From: Lutibacter sp.
GTDB lineage: Bacteria; Bacteroidota; Bacteroidia; Flavobacteriales; Flavobacteriaceae
Direction: 5' to 3'
DNA: 54,181 nucleotides
Assembly (NCBI RefSeq): GCF_021647475.1
Contig: NZ_JAKIUR010000016.1
Coordinates: forward strand, 1-54,181
Part shown: positions 26,532 through 34,567 of the stretch, in pieces
Numbering within the stretch: position 1 is the stretch's first letter
Layout: every line of letters starts with the position of its first letter
Made by a program: the position numbers and the translations under genes
The notes under the pieces: model-generated
What the model was told of the DNA's origin: nothing
What the model saw: only the letters and a program-made list of their open reading frames with translations
The model's database searches: none

Positions 26532-27194
26532 ATGATTACAGCAAAAAACATACACAAATTTTACGGAGATTTAGAAGTATTAAAAGGAATCAATTTAGCG
26601 ATTAAAAAAGGAGAAATTGTTGCAATAGTTGGTCCTTCTGGGGCTGGTAAAACAACCTTACTTCAACTTTTAGGAACTTTAGATAAACCTAGCAATTCTG
26701 ATACTTCTGAAATTAAAATAAATCATAAAAACGTTTTAGAATTTAACGATAAAAATTTATCTGATTTTAGAAATAAACATATCGGATTTATCTTTCAATT
26801 TCATCAATTATTACCAGAATTTACAGCATTAGAAAATGTTTGTATTCCTGCGTTTATTGCAAATAAAAGTAAAAAAGAAGCAGAAAAAGAAGCCACAGAA
26901 CTACTCAATTTTTTAGGGCTTTCGGATAGATTAAATCATAAACCAAATGAATTATCTGGTGGCGAACAACAACGAGTTGCAGTTGCTAGAGCGTTAATTA
27001 ACCATCCTGATGTAATTTTTGCTGATGAACCTAGTGGAAATTTAGATTCTACCGCTGCAAAACAATTACATGAACTCTTTTTTGAACTTCGAAAAAAATT
27101 TAATCAAACTTTTGTAATAGTAACTCATAACAGAGAATTAGCTGATATGGCAGATAGAGAGTTAGAAATGAAGGATGGAAAAATCATTAATTAA
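26532..27194 (+). CDS. lolD: Lipoprotein-releasing ABC transporter ATPase (LolD family)
   Basis: ATPase of the LolCDE type that releases lipoproteins from the inner membrane for transfer to the outer membrane. 220 aa. Walker A GPSGAGKTT (near residue 34), Q-loop FIFQFHQLLPEFTALENV (typical of the LolD/MacB family), signature LSGGEQQRVAVARAL, Walker B VIFADEPSGNLDS and switch VTHN. The permease LolC/E is not adjacent, so membership in the related MacB or FtsE groups is not fully excluded. mtnN follows after 6 bp. Confidence 0.87.
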   Translation: MITAKNIHKFYGDLEVLKGINLAIKKGEIVAIVGPSGAGKTTLLQLLGTLDKPSNSDTSEIKINHKNVLEFNDKNLSDFRNKHIGFIFQFHQLLPEFTALENVCIPAFIANKSKKEAEKEATELLNFLGLSDRLNHKPNELSGGEQQRVAVARALINHPDVIFADEPSGNLDSTAAKQLHELFFELRKKFNQTFVIVTHNRELADMADRELEMKDGKIIN

Positions 27195-27200
27195 TTTTAC

Positions 27201-27935
27201 ATGATTGGTATTATAAGTGCAATGCAAGAAGAAATTCAAGCACTACTGCATCAACTTCAAAACGTTTCAACAACAGTTAAAGGTATGCGGACTTACTATG
27301 CCGGAACTTTATATAACAGAAAAATAATTTTAGTGTTTTCACGTTGGGGAAAAGTAGCTTCAGCAGCAACAACCACACAACTTATAAACGATTTTGATGT
27401 AAATGAAATAATTTTTACAGGAGTTGCAGGTGGTATTATTGAAGAATTAAATATTGGCGATGTTGTTATTGGGAAAAATTTATATCAACACGATTTAAAT
27501 GCAAGTCCATTTTATGAAAGATTGGAAATTCCAATTCTTAAAAAGAAATATTTAAAAACAACCAATGCAAACCAACTTTTAGAAGCTACCGTTCATTTTA
27601 TAAAAAATTACAACAACTACATTTCAACTGAAGATGCTCGAAATTTTAATATTACCAAACCAAAAGTAATTTTAGGAGATATTGCAAGCGGTGATCAATT
27701 TATTTCAAGTGTAAAAAAAATTAAAAAGCTAAATAAACTAATTCCAACAGCTACCTGTGTTGAAATGGAAGGAGCTGCAGTAGCCCAAGTTTGTTATGAA
27801 TATAATGTACCATTTTCTATAATTAGAATTATTTCTGACAAAGCAAATGATAATGCCACAATCGATTTTTCAAAATTTTCACATAAAATAGCAAGTTATT
27901 ATGCTTTAGGAATTTTAAAAAACTATTTTGCATAA
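27201..27935 (+). CDS. mtnN: 5'-methylthioadenosine/S-adenosylhomocysteine nucleosidase
   Basis: Cleaves methylthioadenosine and S-adenosylhomocysteine to free adenine, removing inhibitory by-products of SAM-dependent reactions. The 244-aa protein has the family start MIGIISAMQEEI with the catalytic Glu at about residue 11, FTGVAGGI, the substrate-binding VEMEGAAVAQV (near 187-197) and the proton donor Asp in IISDKAND (near 212). It is 6 bp downstream of lolD. Confidence 0.95.
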   Translation: MIGIISAMQEEIQALLHQLQNVSTTVKGMRTYYAGTLYNRKIILVFSRWGKVASAATTTQLINDFDVNEIIFTGVAGGIIEELNIGDVVIGKNLYQHDLNASPFYERLEIPILKKKYLKTTNANQLLEATVHFIKNYNNYISTEDARNFNITKPKVILGDIASGDQFISSVKKIKKLNKLIPTATCVEMEGAAVAQVCYEYNVPFSIIRIISDKANDNATIDFSKFSHKIASYYALGILKNYFA

Positions 27936-27959
27936 AACACGCTAAATTTTATATCTTTG
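27927..27959 (+). promoter_or_regulatory. Bacteroidota-type promoter of the BatA-like gene
   Basis: TTTG at 27927-27930 and TATCTTTG at 27952-27959 match the -33 and -7 boxes, with 21 bp between them. The predicted transcript starts about 10 bp before the ATG at 27976. It begins inside the last codons of mtnN. Confidence 0.6.
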
Positions 27960-27975
27960 AAAAACTTTTAGAATA

Positions 27976-29934
27976 ATGCAATTTAAGCATCCGGAAATTT
28001 TATTCGCACTTTTCCTACTTATCATTCCGATAGTTATTCATTTATTCAACTTTCAACGTTACAAAAAAGAAGCCTTTACCAACGTTCAATTTTTAAAAAA
28101 CATACAGCATCAAACACGTAAAAGTCAACAGTTAAAAAAACTCATTTTATTATTAACTCGCCTACTCATTTTTACCAACTTAATTATTGCTTTTGCACAG
28201 CCATTTTGGCCTAGTAAAAAAGCTAATAAAAAAATTATAACTAATATTTATTTAGATAATTCTTTTAGCATGCAAGCGGAAGGAAAAAGTGGAGCATTAT
28301 TTAAAAACAATATTCAAAAATTAATTAAAGCTACCGAATATTCTAAAGAAAAATTTAACGTATATACCAATAACAAAACTTATTTTAATTTAGATTCAAA
28401 AAGATTAAAAACTACACTGTTAAAATTAGATTATTCACCTAAAAACGAATTTTTAAACTCATTATTATTTAAGATAAATTCAGTTAAAAAAAATAAAACA
28501 AATGCTTTATGTGAAAATATATTAATATCTGATTTTCAAAATATTAATTCAATAAATAAACTTGGTTTTACAAATGTAAACAATAAGAATATTTTAATTC
28601 AAACCACTCCAAAAAATAATCAAAATTTTTATATTGATTCTGTTTACATTTCCAACAAAACTATTGATGATATTTTACTAAATGTAGTAATTAATAGCAA
28701 TCAAAAATCATCAGAAAAAATAGCAATATCTCTTTTTAATAACGCAGTATTATCTGGAAAAGCAACTTGTAATTTTAATAAAACAACAAGTGAAAAAGTA
28801 CAATTTTCAATTCCAAATACCATTAATTTTTTAGGCAAATTAGCTATTGATAATGATGCCATTTCATTTGATAATAGTCTTTATTTCACTATAAATAAAC
28901 CTACAAAATTAAGCATATTAAGTATTGGAAATAACAGTACTTTTTTATCTAAAATTTATACTCAATCTGGATTTAATTATCATCATTATTCATTGAGTAA
29001 TTTAGATTATAATCAGATTCAAAATCAGCATGTAATTATCCTTAATGAACTTGATGAAATTAATGCTGATTTGGTTACTTTTTTAAACGATTATACTTCA
29101 AAAGGAGGCATTTTAATTATAATTCCTTCTGAAGATATAAATCTAAATTCATACAACACGCTCTTTAAAAGTTTAAAATTAGGAAACATTAAACAAAAAA
29201 TAGAAAAAGAACATTTGATAACTTCTATAAACTTTAAGCATCCTTTGTTTAAAAAGGTTTTTGAAAAAACAATAAAAAATTTCGATTATCCAAAAACCAA
29301 AATTTCTTATAAAACATCGTTAAAAAATAGCTTGCCTATTTTAAAATATGATTCAAACACTCCTTTTATTTCTTCATTTAAACATCATTTAATAACTATT
29401 TATTGGTTTGCAAGTCCATTAAACAGAAGTACTTCTAACTTCACTCAATCACCACTAATTGTACCTATATTTTATAATATGGCAACGCAACAATTTAATG
29501 CATCAAAAATTTATCATATTATTAATGATAATAATAATATTGATATAAATTACAAACTACCTAAAGATGAAGTAATTAGCGTCAAAAATGATAAAACTCA
29601 TTTTATTCCACTTCAAAAAAGTTATCAAAATAAAGTGCAATTAAATTTTAAAAATCAGATTAAAAAAAGTGGATTTTACCAAGTTTTAGCTAAAAACAAA
29701 ATAGTTACAACGCTTGCATTTAACTATAACCGAAATGAAAGTATATTGGAATATTTAAATCTTAAAAATACTTTTAACAATCAAAAAAACATAACTATTG
29801 CAACCTCAATACCTAAAGTTTTTGAAAAAATAGCTAACGAACAAAAAATCAAAACTCTTTTTAAGTGGTTTTTAGCATTAGCTGTGCTATTTTTACTTTT
29901 AGAAATATGGATCTTAAAATATTTTAAACAATGA
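27976..29934 (+). CDS. BatA-domain (VWA-like) membrane protein
   Basis: A 652-aa protein of the Bacteroidota BatA/aerotolerance-associated family. The N-terminal double transmembrane unit (residues 1-77) begins MQFKHPEILFALFLLIIPIV, followed by HLFNFQRYKKEAFTNVQFL. A degenerate von Willebrand A-like domain starts at YLDNSFSMQAEG (near 93-104), keeping DxSxS-like residues. A long low-conservation periplasmic part (about 200-610) follows, and a final helix near 630-648. Role in stress tolerance is inferred from family naming only. It overlaps the dihydroorotase-like gene by 4 bp. Confidence 0.85.
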   Translation: MQFKHPEILFALFLLIIPIVIHLFNFQRYKKEAFTNVQFLKNIQHQTRKSQQLKKLILLLTRLLIFTNLIIAFAQPFWPSKKANKKIITNIYLDNSFSMQAEGKSGALFKNNIQKLIKATEYSKEKFNVYTNNKTYFNLDSKRLKTTLLKLDYSPKNEFLNSLLFKINSVKKNKTNALCENILISDFQNINSINKLGFTNVNNKNILIQTTPKNNQNFYIDSVYISNKTIDDILLNVVINSNQKSSEKIAISLFNNAVLSGKATCNFNKTTSEKVQFSIPNTINFLGKLAIDNDAISFDNSLYFTINKPTKLSILSIGNNSTFLSKIYTQSGFNYHHYSLSNLDYNQIQNQHVIILNELDEINADLVTFLNDYTSKGGILIIIPSEDINLNSYNTLFKSLKLGNIKQKIEKEHLITSINFKHPLFKKVFEKTIKNFDYPKTKISYKTSLKNSLPILKYDSNTPFISSFKHHLITIYWFASPLNRSTSNFTQSPLIVPIFYNMATQQFNASKIYHIINDNNNIDINYKLPKDEVISVKNDKTHFIPLQKSYQNKVQLNFKNQIKKSGFYQVLAKNKIVTTLAFNYNRNESILEYLNLKNTFNNQKNITIATSIPKVFEKIANEQKIKTLFKWFLALAVLFLLLEIWILKYFKQ

Positions 29935-31187
29935 ATTATCTTTTAAAATTAGCTACTATTATCGATGAAACTAGCAAATTTCATCATAAAAAAATGGATG
30001 TATTAATTGAAAATGGTGTAATTACTAAAATAGCATCTAACATTAAAAATATTGAAAACTACAAAGAATTAGTTTTAGAAAATTTACATATTTCACTAGG
30101 TTGGTTTGACAGCAGCGTTTGTTTTGGAGAGCCTGGTTTTGAAGAACGAGAAACTATAAAAAACGGATTAGAAACTGCCGCAAAAAGTGGATTTACAGCT
30201 GTTGCAGTTAATCCAAATACAAATCCTGTTACCGACAATAAAGCTTCCATTGAATTTCTGAAAAATAAAGCCACAAAAACACTAACACAATTATATCCTA
30301 TTGGTGCTTTCACAAAAAATTCTAATGGAAAAGATTTAGCCGAATTATTTGATATGCAAAACTCTGGTGCCATAGCTTTTGGCGATTACAATAAAGCCAT
30401 TCCAAATGCTAACTTATTGAAAATAGGATTGTTATACGCTCAAAATTTTGACGGATTGGTACTGAGTTTTCCTCAATATAATTCCATTGCCCAAAACGGA
30501 TTGGTAAATGAAGAAAAAAACAGCACTAAACTTGGTCTTAAAGGCATTCCAGCCTTAGCTGAAGAGCTACAAATAGCTCGTGATTTGTATATTTTAGAAT
30601 ATACGGGCGGCAAATTGCACATTCCAACTATTTCAACAAAAAATGCCATAAAACTAGTTAAAGAAGCAAAAAAGAAAGGTTTAAACGTTACTTGCAGCGT
30701 TGCTGCTCATCATTTAATTTTAACCGATGAAGAAATTAGTAATTTTGATGCAAACACTAAAGTTTTACCACCGTTAAGAACTTTAAAAGATACCAAAGCA
30801 TTAATTAAAGGGGTAAAAAATGGAGTTATTGATGTTATTACAAGCGACCACAACCCAATTGATATTGAACATAAAAAGTTAGAATATGAAAAAGCCAAGT
30901 TTGGAACTATTGGATTAGAAAGTTGTTTTGGAGCAATTAATACAGTTTTGGATATAGATACTATTGTAAAATGTTTAACTACAAACCCTTCAAAAATATT
31001 TAACATCACTTCTAATTCAATAGCTGTTGGTAACAAAGCAAATATTACCTTATTCAATCCAAATGAAGAATATGTATTTCATGAAAAATATATTTCATCA
31101 ACTTCAAAAAATTCCGTATTTTTAAATAAAAAATTAAAAGGAAAAGTTTATGGCGTTATTGCAAATAATAAATCAAAAATTAACTAA
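29931..31187 (+). CDS. Dihydroorotase-family protein lacking the HxH metal ligands
   Basis: A 418-aa amidohydrolase-fold protein similar to class I dihydroorotase (pyrimidine synthesis). The canonical D-x-H-x-H-F-R-E-P-G is here DSSVCFGEPG (residues 60-69): both His ligands and the Arg are replaced. The later VSTA-type His is also missing (HIPTISTKN), while the Asp in ITSDHNPID is kept. The enzyme is therefore probably not a normal zinc dihydroorotase. Non-catalytic DHOase homologues are known to support aspartate transcarbamoylase in other bacteria; whether this one does is unknown. It overlaps the BatA-like gene by 4 bp. Confidence 0.8.
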   Translation: MNYLLKLATIIDETSKFHHKKMDVLIENGVITKIASNIKNIENYKELVLENLHISLGWFDSSVCFGEPGFEERETIKNGLETAAKSGFTAVAVNPNTNPVTDNKASIEFLKNKATKTLTQLYPIGAFTKNSNGKDLAELFDMQNSGAIAFGDYNKAIPNANLLKIGLLYAQNFDGLVLSFPQYNSIAQNGLVNEEKNSTKLGLKGIPALAEELQIARDLYILEYTGGKLHIPTISTKNAIKLVKEAKKKGLNVTCSVAAHHLILTDEEISNFDANTKVLPPLRTLKDTKALIKGVKNGVIDVITSDHNPIDIEHKKLEYEKAKFGTIGLESCFGAINTVLDIDTIVKCLTTNPSKIFNITSNSIAVGNKANITLFNPNEEYVFHEKYISSTSKNSVFLNKKLKGKVYGVIANNKSKIN

Positions 31188-31199
31188 ATAACATAAATT

Positions 31200-31529
31200 A
31201 TGGACAATCAAACAGTAAATGAAGGAAAAACAACGGCAATTATAAGTTATATAACTTGGTTTGGCCCTTTAGTTGCTTATCTAATGAATAAAGATAAAAA
31301 GAATGCTTTCGCAGCATTTCATATCCGCCAAATGATTGGATTAGCCTTATTTTCACTAGCTAATACCTTTATTATTACCAGATTTACTGGCTATTGGGTT
31401 TATGGAACAATCAATTTTTTGTTATTCATTCTGTGGATCATTGGTTTTATCGGAGCATTACAAGGAGAAGAAAAGAAAATTCCACTTATAGGAGATTTAT
31501 TTCAAGATTGGTTTAAAGGAATTGCTTAA
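31200..31529 (+). CDS. DUF4870/Tic20-like small membrane protein
   Basis: A 109-aa protein with three hydrophobic helices (about 14-30, 45-62 and 68-90). The N-terminal EGKTTAIISYITWFGPLVAY and AAFHIRQMIGLALF resemble DUF4870-type proteins often labelled import-component or Tic20-like. Function is unknown. It lies 12 bp after the dihydroorotase-like gene and 42 bp before the esterase gene. Confidence 0.8.
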   Translation: MDNQTVNEGKTTAIISYITWFGPLVAYLMNKDKKNAFAAFHIRQMIGLALFSLANTFIITRFTGYWVYGTINFLLFILWIIGFIGALQGEEKKIPLIGDLFQDWFKGIA

Positions 31530-31571
31530 TTAATTTTAAAAAATCTTTTAAACACAATTTTACTTATCCTA

Positions 31572-32225
31572 ATGAAAGAACTAACCTTAAAATACATTGT
31601 AAAAGAACCTAAAAAATATTCTGAAGATACCGCTCTCCTATTATTGTTACACGGTTATGGAAGTAATGAACAAGATTTATTTTCTTTTGCTCAGGAACTT
31701 GATGAAAACTTATTAATTATAAGTGCTCAAGCTCCGTTAGAATTGGGTTTTAACAGCTATGCTTGGTACACTATTAATTTTGATACCATAAACGGTAACT
31801 ATTCAGATATTCCGGAAGCGATTAAAGTACGTGAAAAAATTGCTATTTTTATTGATGAATTACAACAATTGTATAAAATAAAACCTTCAAATACCATTTT
31901 ATTAGGATTCAGTCAAGGTACTATTTTAAGCTATGCTATTGCTTTAAATTACCCTAAAAAAATACAGAAAGTGATTGCATTAAGTGGCTACGTTAATGAA
32001 AAATTATTATCAGGAAATTTGGAAGATAAGGATTATCATTTATTAGATTTTTTTATATCACATGGAACTGTAGATCAGGTTATTCCAATTAGTTGGGCGG
32101 AAAAAGCACCTAGTTTTTTACAAAAATTAGGAATAAAAACTACTTTTAAAACCTATCCAATTGGTCACGGAGTTTCTCCTCCAAATTTTTTCGATTTTAA
32201 AAAATGGCTAGAAGAAAGAGTTTAA
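31572..32225 (+). CDS. Phospholipase/carboxylesterase family hydrolase
   Basis: A 217-aa cytoplasmic alpha/beta hydrolase. Visible elements are the oxyanion loop LLLHGYGSNEQDL (near residues 25-37), the nucleophile elbow GFSQGT (near 115), the acid in SHGTVDQVIP and the catalytic His in IGHGVSP near the C-terminus. The family hydrolyses short acyl esters; the natural substrate is not evident. No signal peptide. Confidence 0.9.
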   Translation: MKELTLKYIVKEPKKYSEDTALLLLLHGYGSNEQDLFSFAQELDENLLIISAQAPLELGFNSYAWYTINFDTINGNYSDIPEAIKVREKIAIFIDELQQLYKIKPSNTILLGFSQGTILSYAIALNYPKKIQKVIALSGYVNEKLLSGNLEDKDYHLLDFFISHGTVDQVIPISWAEKAPSFLQKLGIKTTFKTYPIGHGVSPPNFFDFKKWLEERV

Positions 32226-32267
32226 AAATTGTAAAGAATAAAAATTGTAATTTTGAATAAATTAACT

Positions 32268-32314
32268 AAAAAGATTCAGCACTGGATTGTAGTTCCAGTT
32301 GTGATGGTCTTTTT
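32268..32314 (+). terminator. Probable terminator after the esterase gene
   Basis: Outer arms AAAAAGA and TCTTTTT and inner arms ACTGG and CCAGT form a bulged stem that ends in a short T-run, 43 bp after the stop codon. Confidence 0.5.
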
Positions 32315-32396
32315 GGTTAATTTTAATTTCAACCATTAGTTTATAAAATAAATTATTAAACCCATTGTGCATTTTGATTCTTTAAACATACTATTA

Positions 32397-32540
32397 CGTC
32401 CGTTCGAGCCTGCCTGACGGCAAGGCAGGTAATTTTTGATAAAAAATTGTATCGAGAATAGATTAGGTTTTTTATTTAAAATAATCTATTCTCGATACTA
32501 ATTTTAAGCCTAAAAAGGCTAAAATTCACTCGAATTGACG
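32397..32540. repeat. Composite inverted repeat A (palindromic intergenic element)
   Basis: The element starts CGTC and ends GACG. Its centre is a perfect 17-bp inverted repeat (32449-32465 and 32482-32498, GTATCGAGAATAGATTA) with a 16-nt loop. The outer parts also match as inverted copies (CGTCCGTTCGAG against CGTCAATTCGAG). The left arm alone contains a GC-rich mini-hairpin (CCTGCC at 32409-32414, GGCAGG at 32424-32429). No coding capacity. Confidence 0.8.
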
Positions 32541-32593
32541 AAATTTTATTATAATGTACAACAAGTTTACTAAATAAAACACAACTCATAAAA

Positions 32594-33337
32594 ATGGAAA
32601 TATTAGGAATTGATGTTGGAGGAAGCGGTATTAAAGGTGCTATTGTAAACTTGACAACAGGAGAATTAACCTCAGAAAGACATAGAATTTCAACTCCAAG
32701 ACCTGCCACTCCTGAAAATATAGCAAAAACCATAAAAGAATTGGTAAATCATTTTAACTGGAAAGGTGATGTTGGATGCGGGTTTCCAACACCTTTACAA
32801 CATGGAAAATGTCAAACTGGTGGAAATTTACATAAAGATTGGAAAAATACTCAAGTAGATGTGCTTTTTAAAAAAGAAACTGGAAATGATTTTTACATTA
32901 TAAATGATGCTGATGCTGCAGGTTTATCCGAAATGAATTTTGGAGCAGGAAAAGATGTAAAAGGAGTTGTAATTATGATAACAATTGGCACTGGAATTGG
33001 TTCTGGTCTTTTTTTAGACGGAAAATTATTACCGAATTCTGAATTAGGTCATGTTTTATATAAAAATGGTGAAATTTTTGAAAAATATGCTTCTGATGCA
33101 GCTAGAAAAAGAGATGATTTAAGTAAAAAACAATGGGGAAAACGTTTACACGAATATTTTCAGCATATAAATTTTATTCTATCACCTGATTTATTTATTG
33201 TTGGTGGTGGTGCTAGTAAAAAGTTAGCTAAATTTGAAAAACAAATTGATATTGAAACTAAAATTGTTCCTGCTAAAGCTGAAAATAATGCGGGAATAAT
33301 TGGAGCTGCATTGGCTGCAAAATATAAGCTTAAATAA
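32594..33337 (+). CDS. ppgK: Polyphosphate glucokinase (ROK family)
   Basis: Phosphorylates glucose with polyphosphate (and possibly ATP). The 247-aa ROK protein has the phosphate-binding start GIDVGGSGIKGA (5-16), GFPTPLQHG, NDADAAGLSE with the catalytic Asp, MITIGTGIGSGLFLDG, and IVGGGASKK. The ELGH motif replaces the longer ROK zinc motif, as in PpgK-like members. Its stop (TAA, 33335-33337) lies inside the target duplication of the downstream insertion sequence, so the reading frame is intact. Confidence 0.9.
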   Translation: MEILGIDVGGSGIKGAIVNLTTGELTSERHRISTPRPATPENIAKTIKELVNHFNWKGDVGCGFPTPLQHGKCQTGGNLHKDWKNTQVDVLFKKETGNDFYIINDADAAGLSEMNFGAGKDVKGVVIMITIGTGIGSGLFLDGKLLPNSELGHVLYKNGEIFEKYASDAARKRDDLSKKQWGKRLHEYFQHINFILSPDLFIVGGGASKKLAKFEKQIDIETKIVPAKAENNAGIIGAALAAKYKLK

Positions 33338-33339
33338 AC
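33330..33339. repeat. Left target-site duplication of the insertion sequence
   Basis: TTAAATAAAC directly abuts the left terminal inverted repeat. An identical copy abuts the right end at 34558-34567. Confidence 0.93.
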
Positions 33340-34557
33340 CAGGGCAAACTCACACTTTTAAAATTAAATATTCACAATAATTGACTGATTAATAGTCTAT
33401 TAAGTTATTTTTTATTTGTATATTATACTGATAGTCAATAATTTAGATCAATGGATAAGCAGAATAAGTTAGTCAGTATTTTTAACCAAGTAGAAGATCC
33501 TAGAAGCCATATAAACAAACTACACAATCTAATTGACATCCTTCTTATAGGTATGATTTCAGTGATTTGTGGAGCAGAAACTTGGAAACAAATGGTTGGT
33601 TTTGCAAAATCAAAAGAAGATTTCCTAAGAACCTTTCTTGAATTACCAAACGGAATACCTTCGGAAGACACTATAAATAGACTGTTTACATCAATTGATA
33701 GTATTCAATTAGAAAATTGTTTTATAGAATGGGTAAGTTCTATTGCAGATTTAAGTTTAGGACAAATAATTGCAATCGATGGCAAAAACATAAAGGCAAA
33801 AAATCACCTATTCATATGGTTAGTGCTTGGGCTTGTGAAAATAACCTTGTATTAGGGCAAGTAAAAACAGACGAGAAATCTAATGAAATTACTGCTATAC
33901 CAAATCTATTGGAGATTCTTGATATATCTGGAAATACAGTGAGTATTGATGCTATGGGAACTCAAAAAGAAATTGCAAAAAAAATAATTGATAATGATGC
34001 TAATTATATCTTGGCAGTAAAAGGTAATCAACCACAGTTATTAGAACATATAGAAGATGAATTTAGGTTTTCAAAACAACTAGAAATAGATAAAAACGAA
34101 GATTTAGGACACGGAAGAATAGAAACACGTATTTGTAGTGTAATAACTGATTTTCAATTTATTGAAAAACAAAACGAATGGATGAATTTAAGAAGTATAC
34201 TACGAATAGAAAGTATTCGAGAATTTAAAAATAGCGATAAAGAAAAGGAAACATCTATACGTTATTATATATCAAGTCTAAAAAATGACGCCTCGTATTT
34301 TCAATCTGCAATACGTTCTCATTGGGCTGTTGAAAATAAATTGCACTGGACATTGGATGTTGGTTTTTCAGAAGACGCATCAAGAAAAAGAGCAGGAAAT
34401 GCTTCACAGAATTATTCCGTACTATTAAAAATCGCTTTAAATTTATTAAAAAACGAAAAAACAGAGAAGCAAGGAATTAAAGGAAAAAGACTAAAAGCAG
34501 GCTGGGATAATCAGTATTTATTAAAGGTGCTAAAAATAAAAGTGTGAGTTTGCCCTG
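33340..34557 (+). mobile_element. ISAs1-family insertion sequence, 1218 bp
   Basis: Bounded by perfect 21-bp terminal inverted repeats (33340-33360 and 34537-34557, starting CAGGGCAAACTCACAC) and flanked by a 10-bp direct repeat. Length, ends and the transposase sequence fit the ISAs1 family. The transposase frame is broken once, so the element may be immobile unless helped by an intact copy or by frameshifting. Perfect ends and duplication indicate recent insertion. Confidence 0.93.
33451..34547 (+). pseudogene. ISAs1-family transposase, frameshifted
   Basis: DDE transposase split into two frames. Part 1 (from 33451, MDKQNKLVSIFNQVEDPRSH) contains the first catalytic Asp in IAIDGK and leaves frame after KNIK. 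Part 2, one base back, continues with KKSPIHMVSAWACENN, the second Asp in SIDAMG, and the Glu in HWAVENKLHWTLDV, ending at 34547. The joined protein would be about 365 aa, a normal family length. One missing G in the GG at 33795-33796 would explain the break and restore IDGKNIKGKKSPIHMV; slippage at A_AAA_AAT (33798-33804) is an alternative. Confidence 0.88.
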
Positions 34558-34567
34558 TTAAATAAAC
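34558..34567. repeat. Right target-site duplication of the insertion sequence
   Basis: TTAAATAAAC, identical to 33330-33339. The first three bases (TTA) are the complement of the DUF58 gene stop codon. Confidence 0.93.

Larger units (their letters stand above)
32226..32593. other. 368-bp intergenic region with terminator and composite palindrome
   Basis: No credible gene was found in this gap between the esterase gene and ppgK. It holds a terminator-like hairpin (32268-32314) and a 144-bp composite inverted repeat (32397-32540), then about 50 bp that must contain the ppgK promoter, for which I see no clear consensus. Confidence 0.7.

Noticed and set aside
30059..30373. Minus-strand open frame inside the dihydroorotase-like gene
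   Set aside because: Shadow of the plus-strand gene, which has family motifs, codon bias and coupling to its neighbour.
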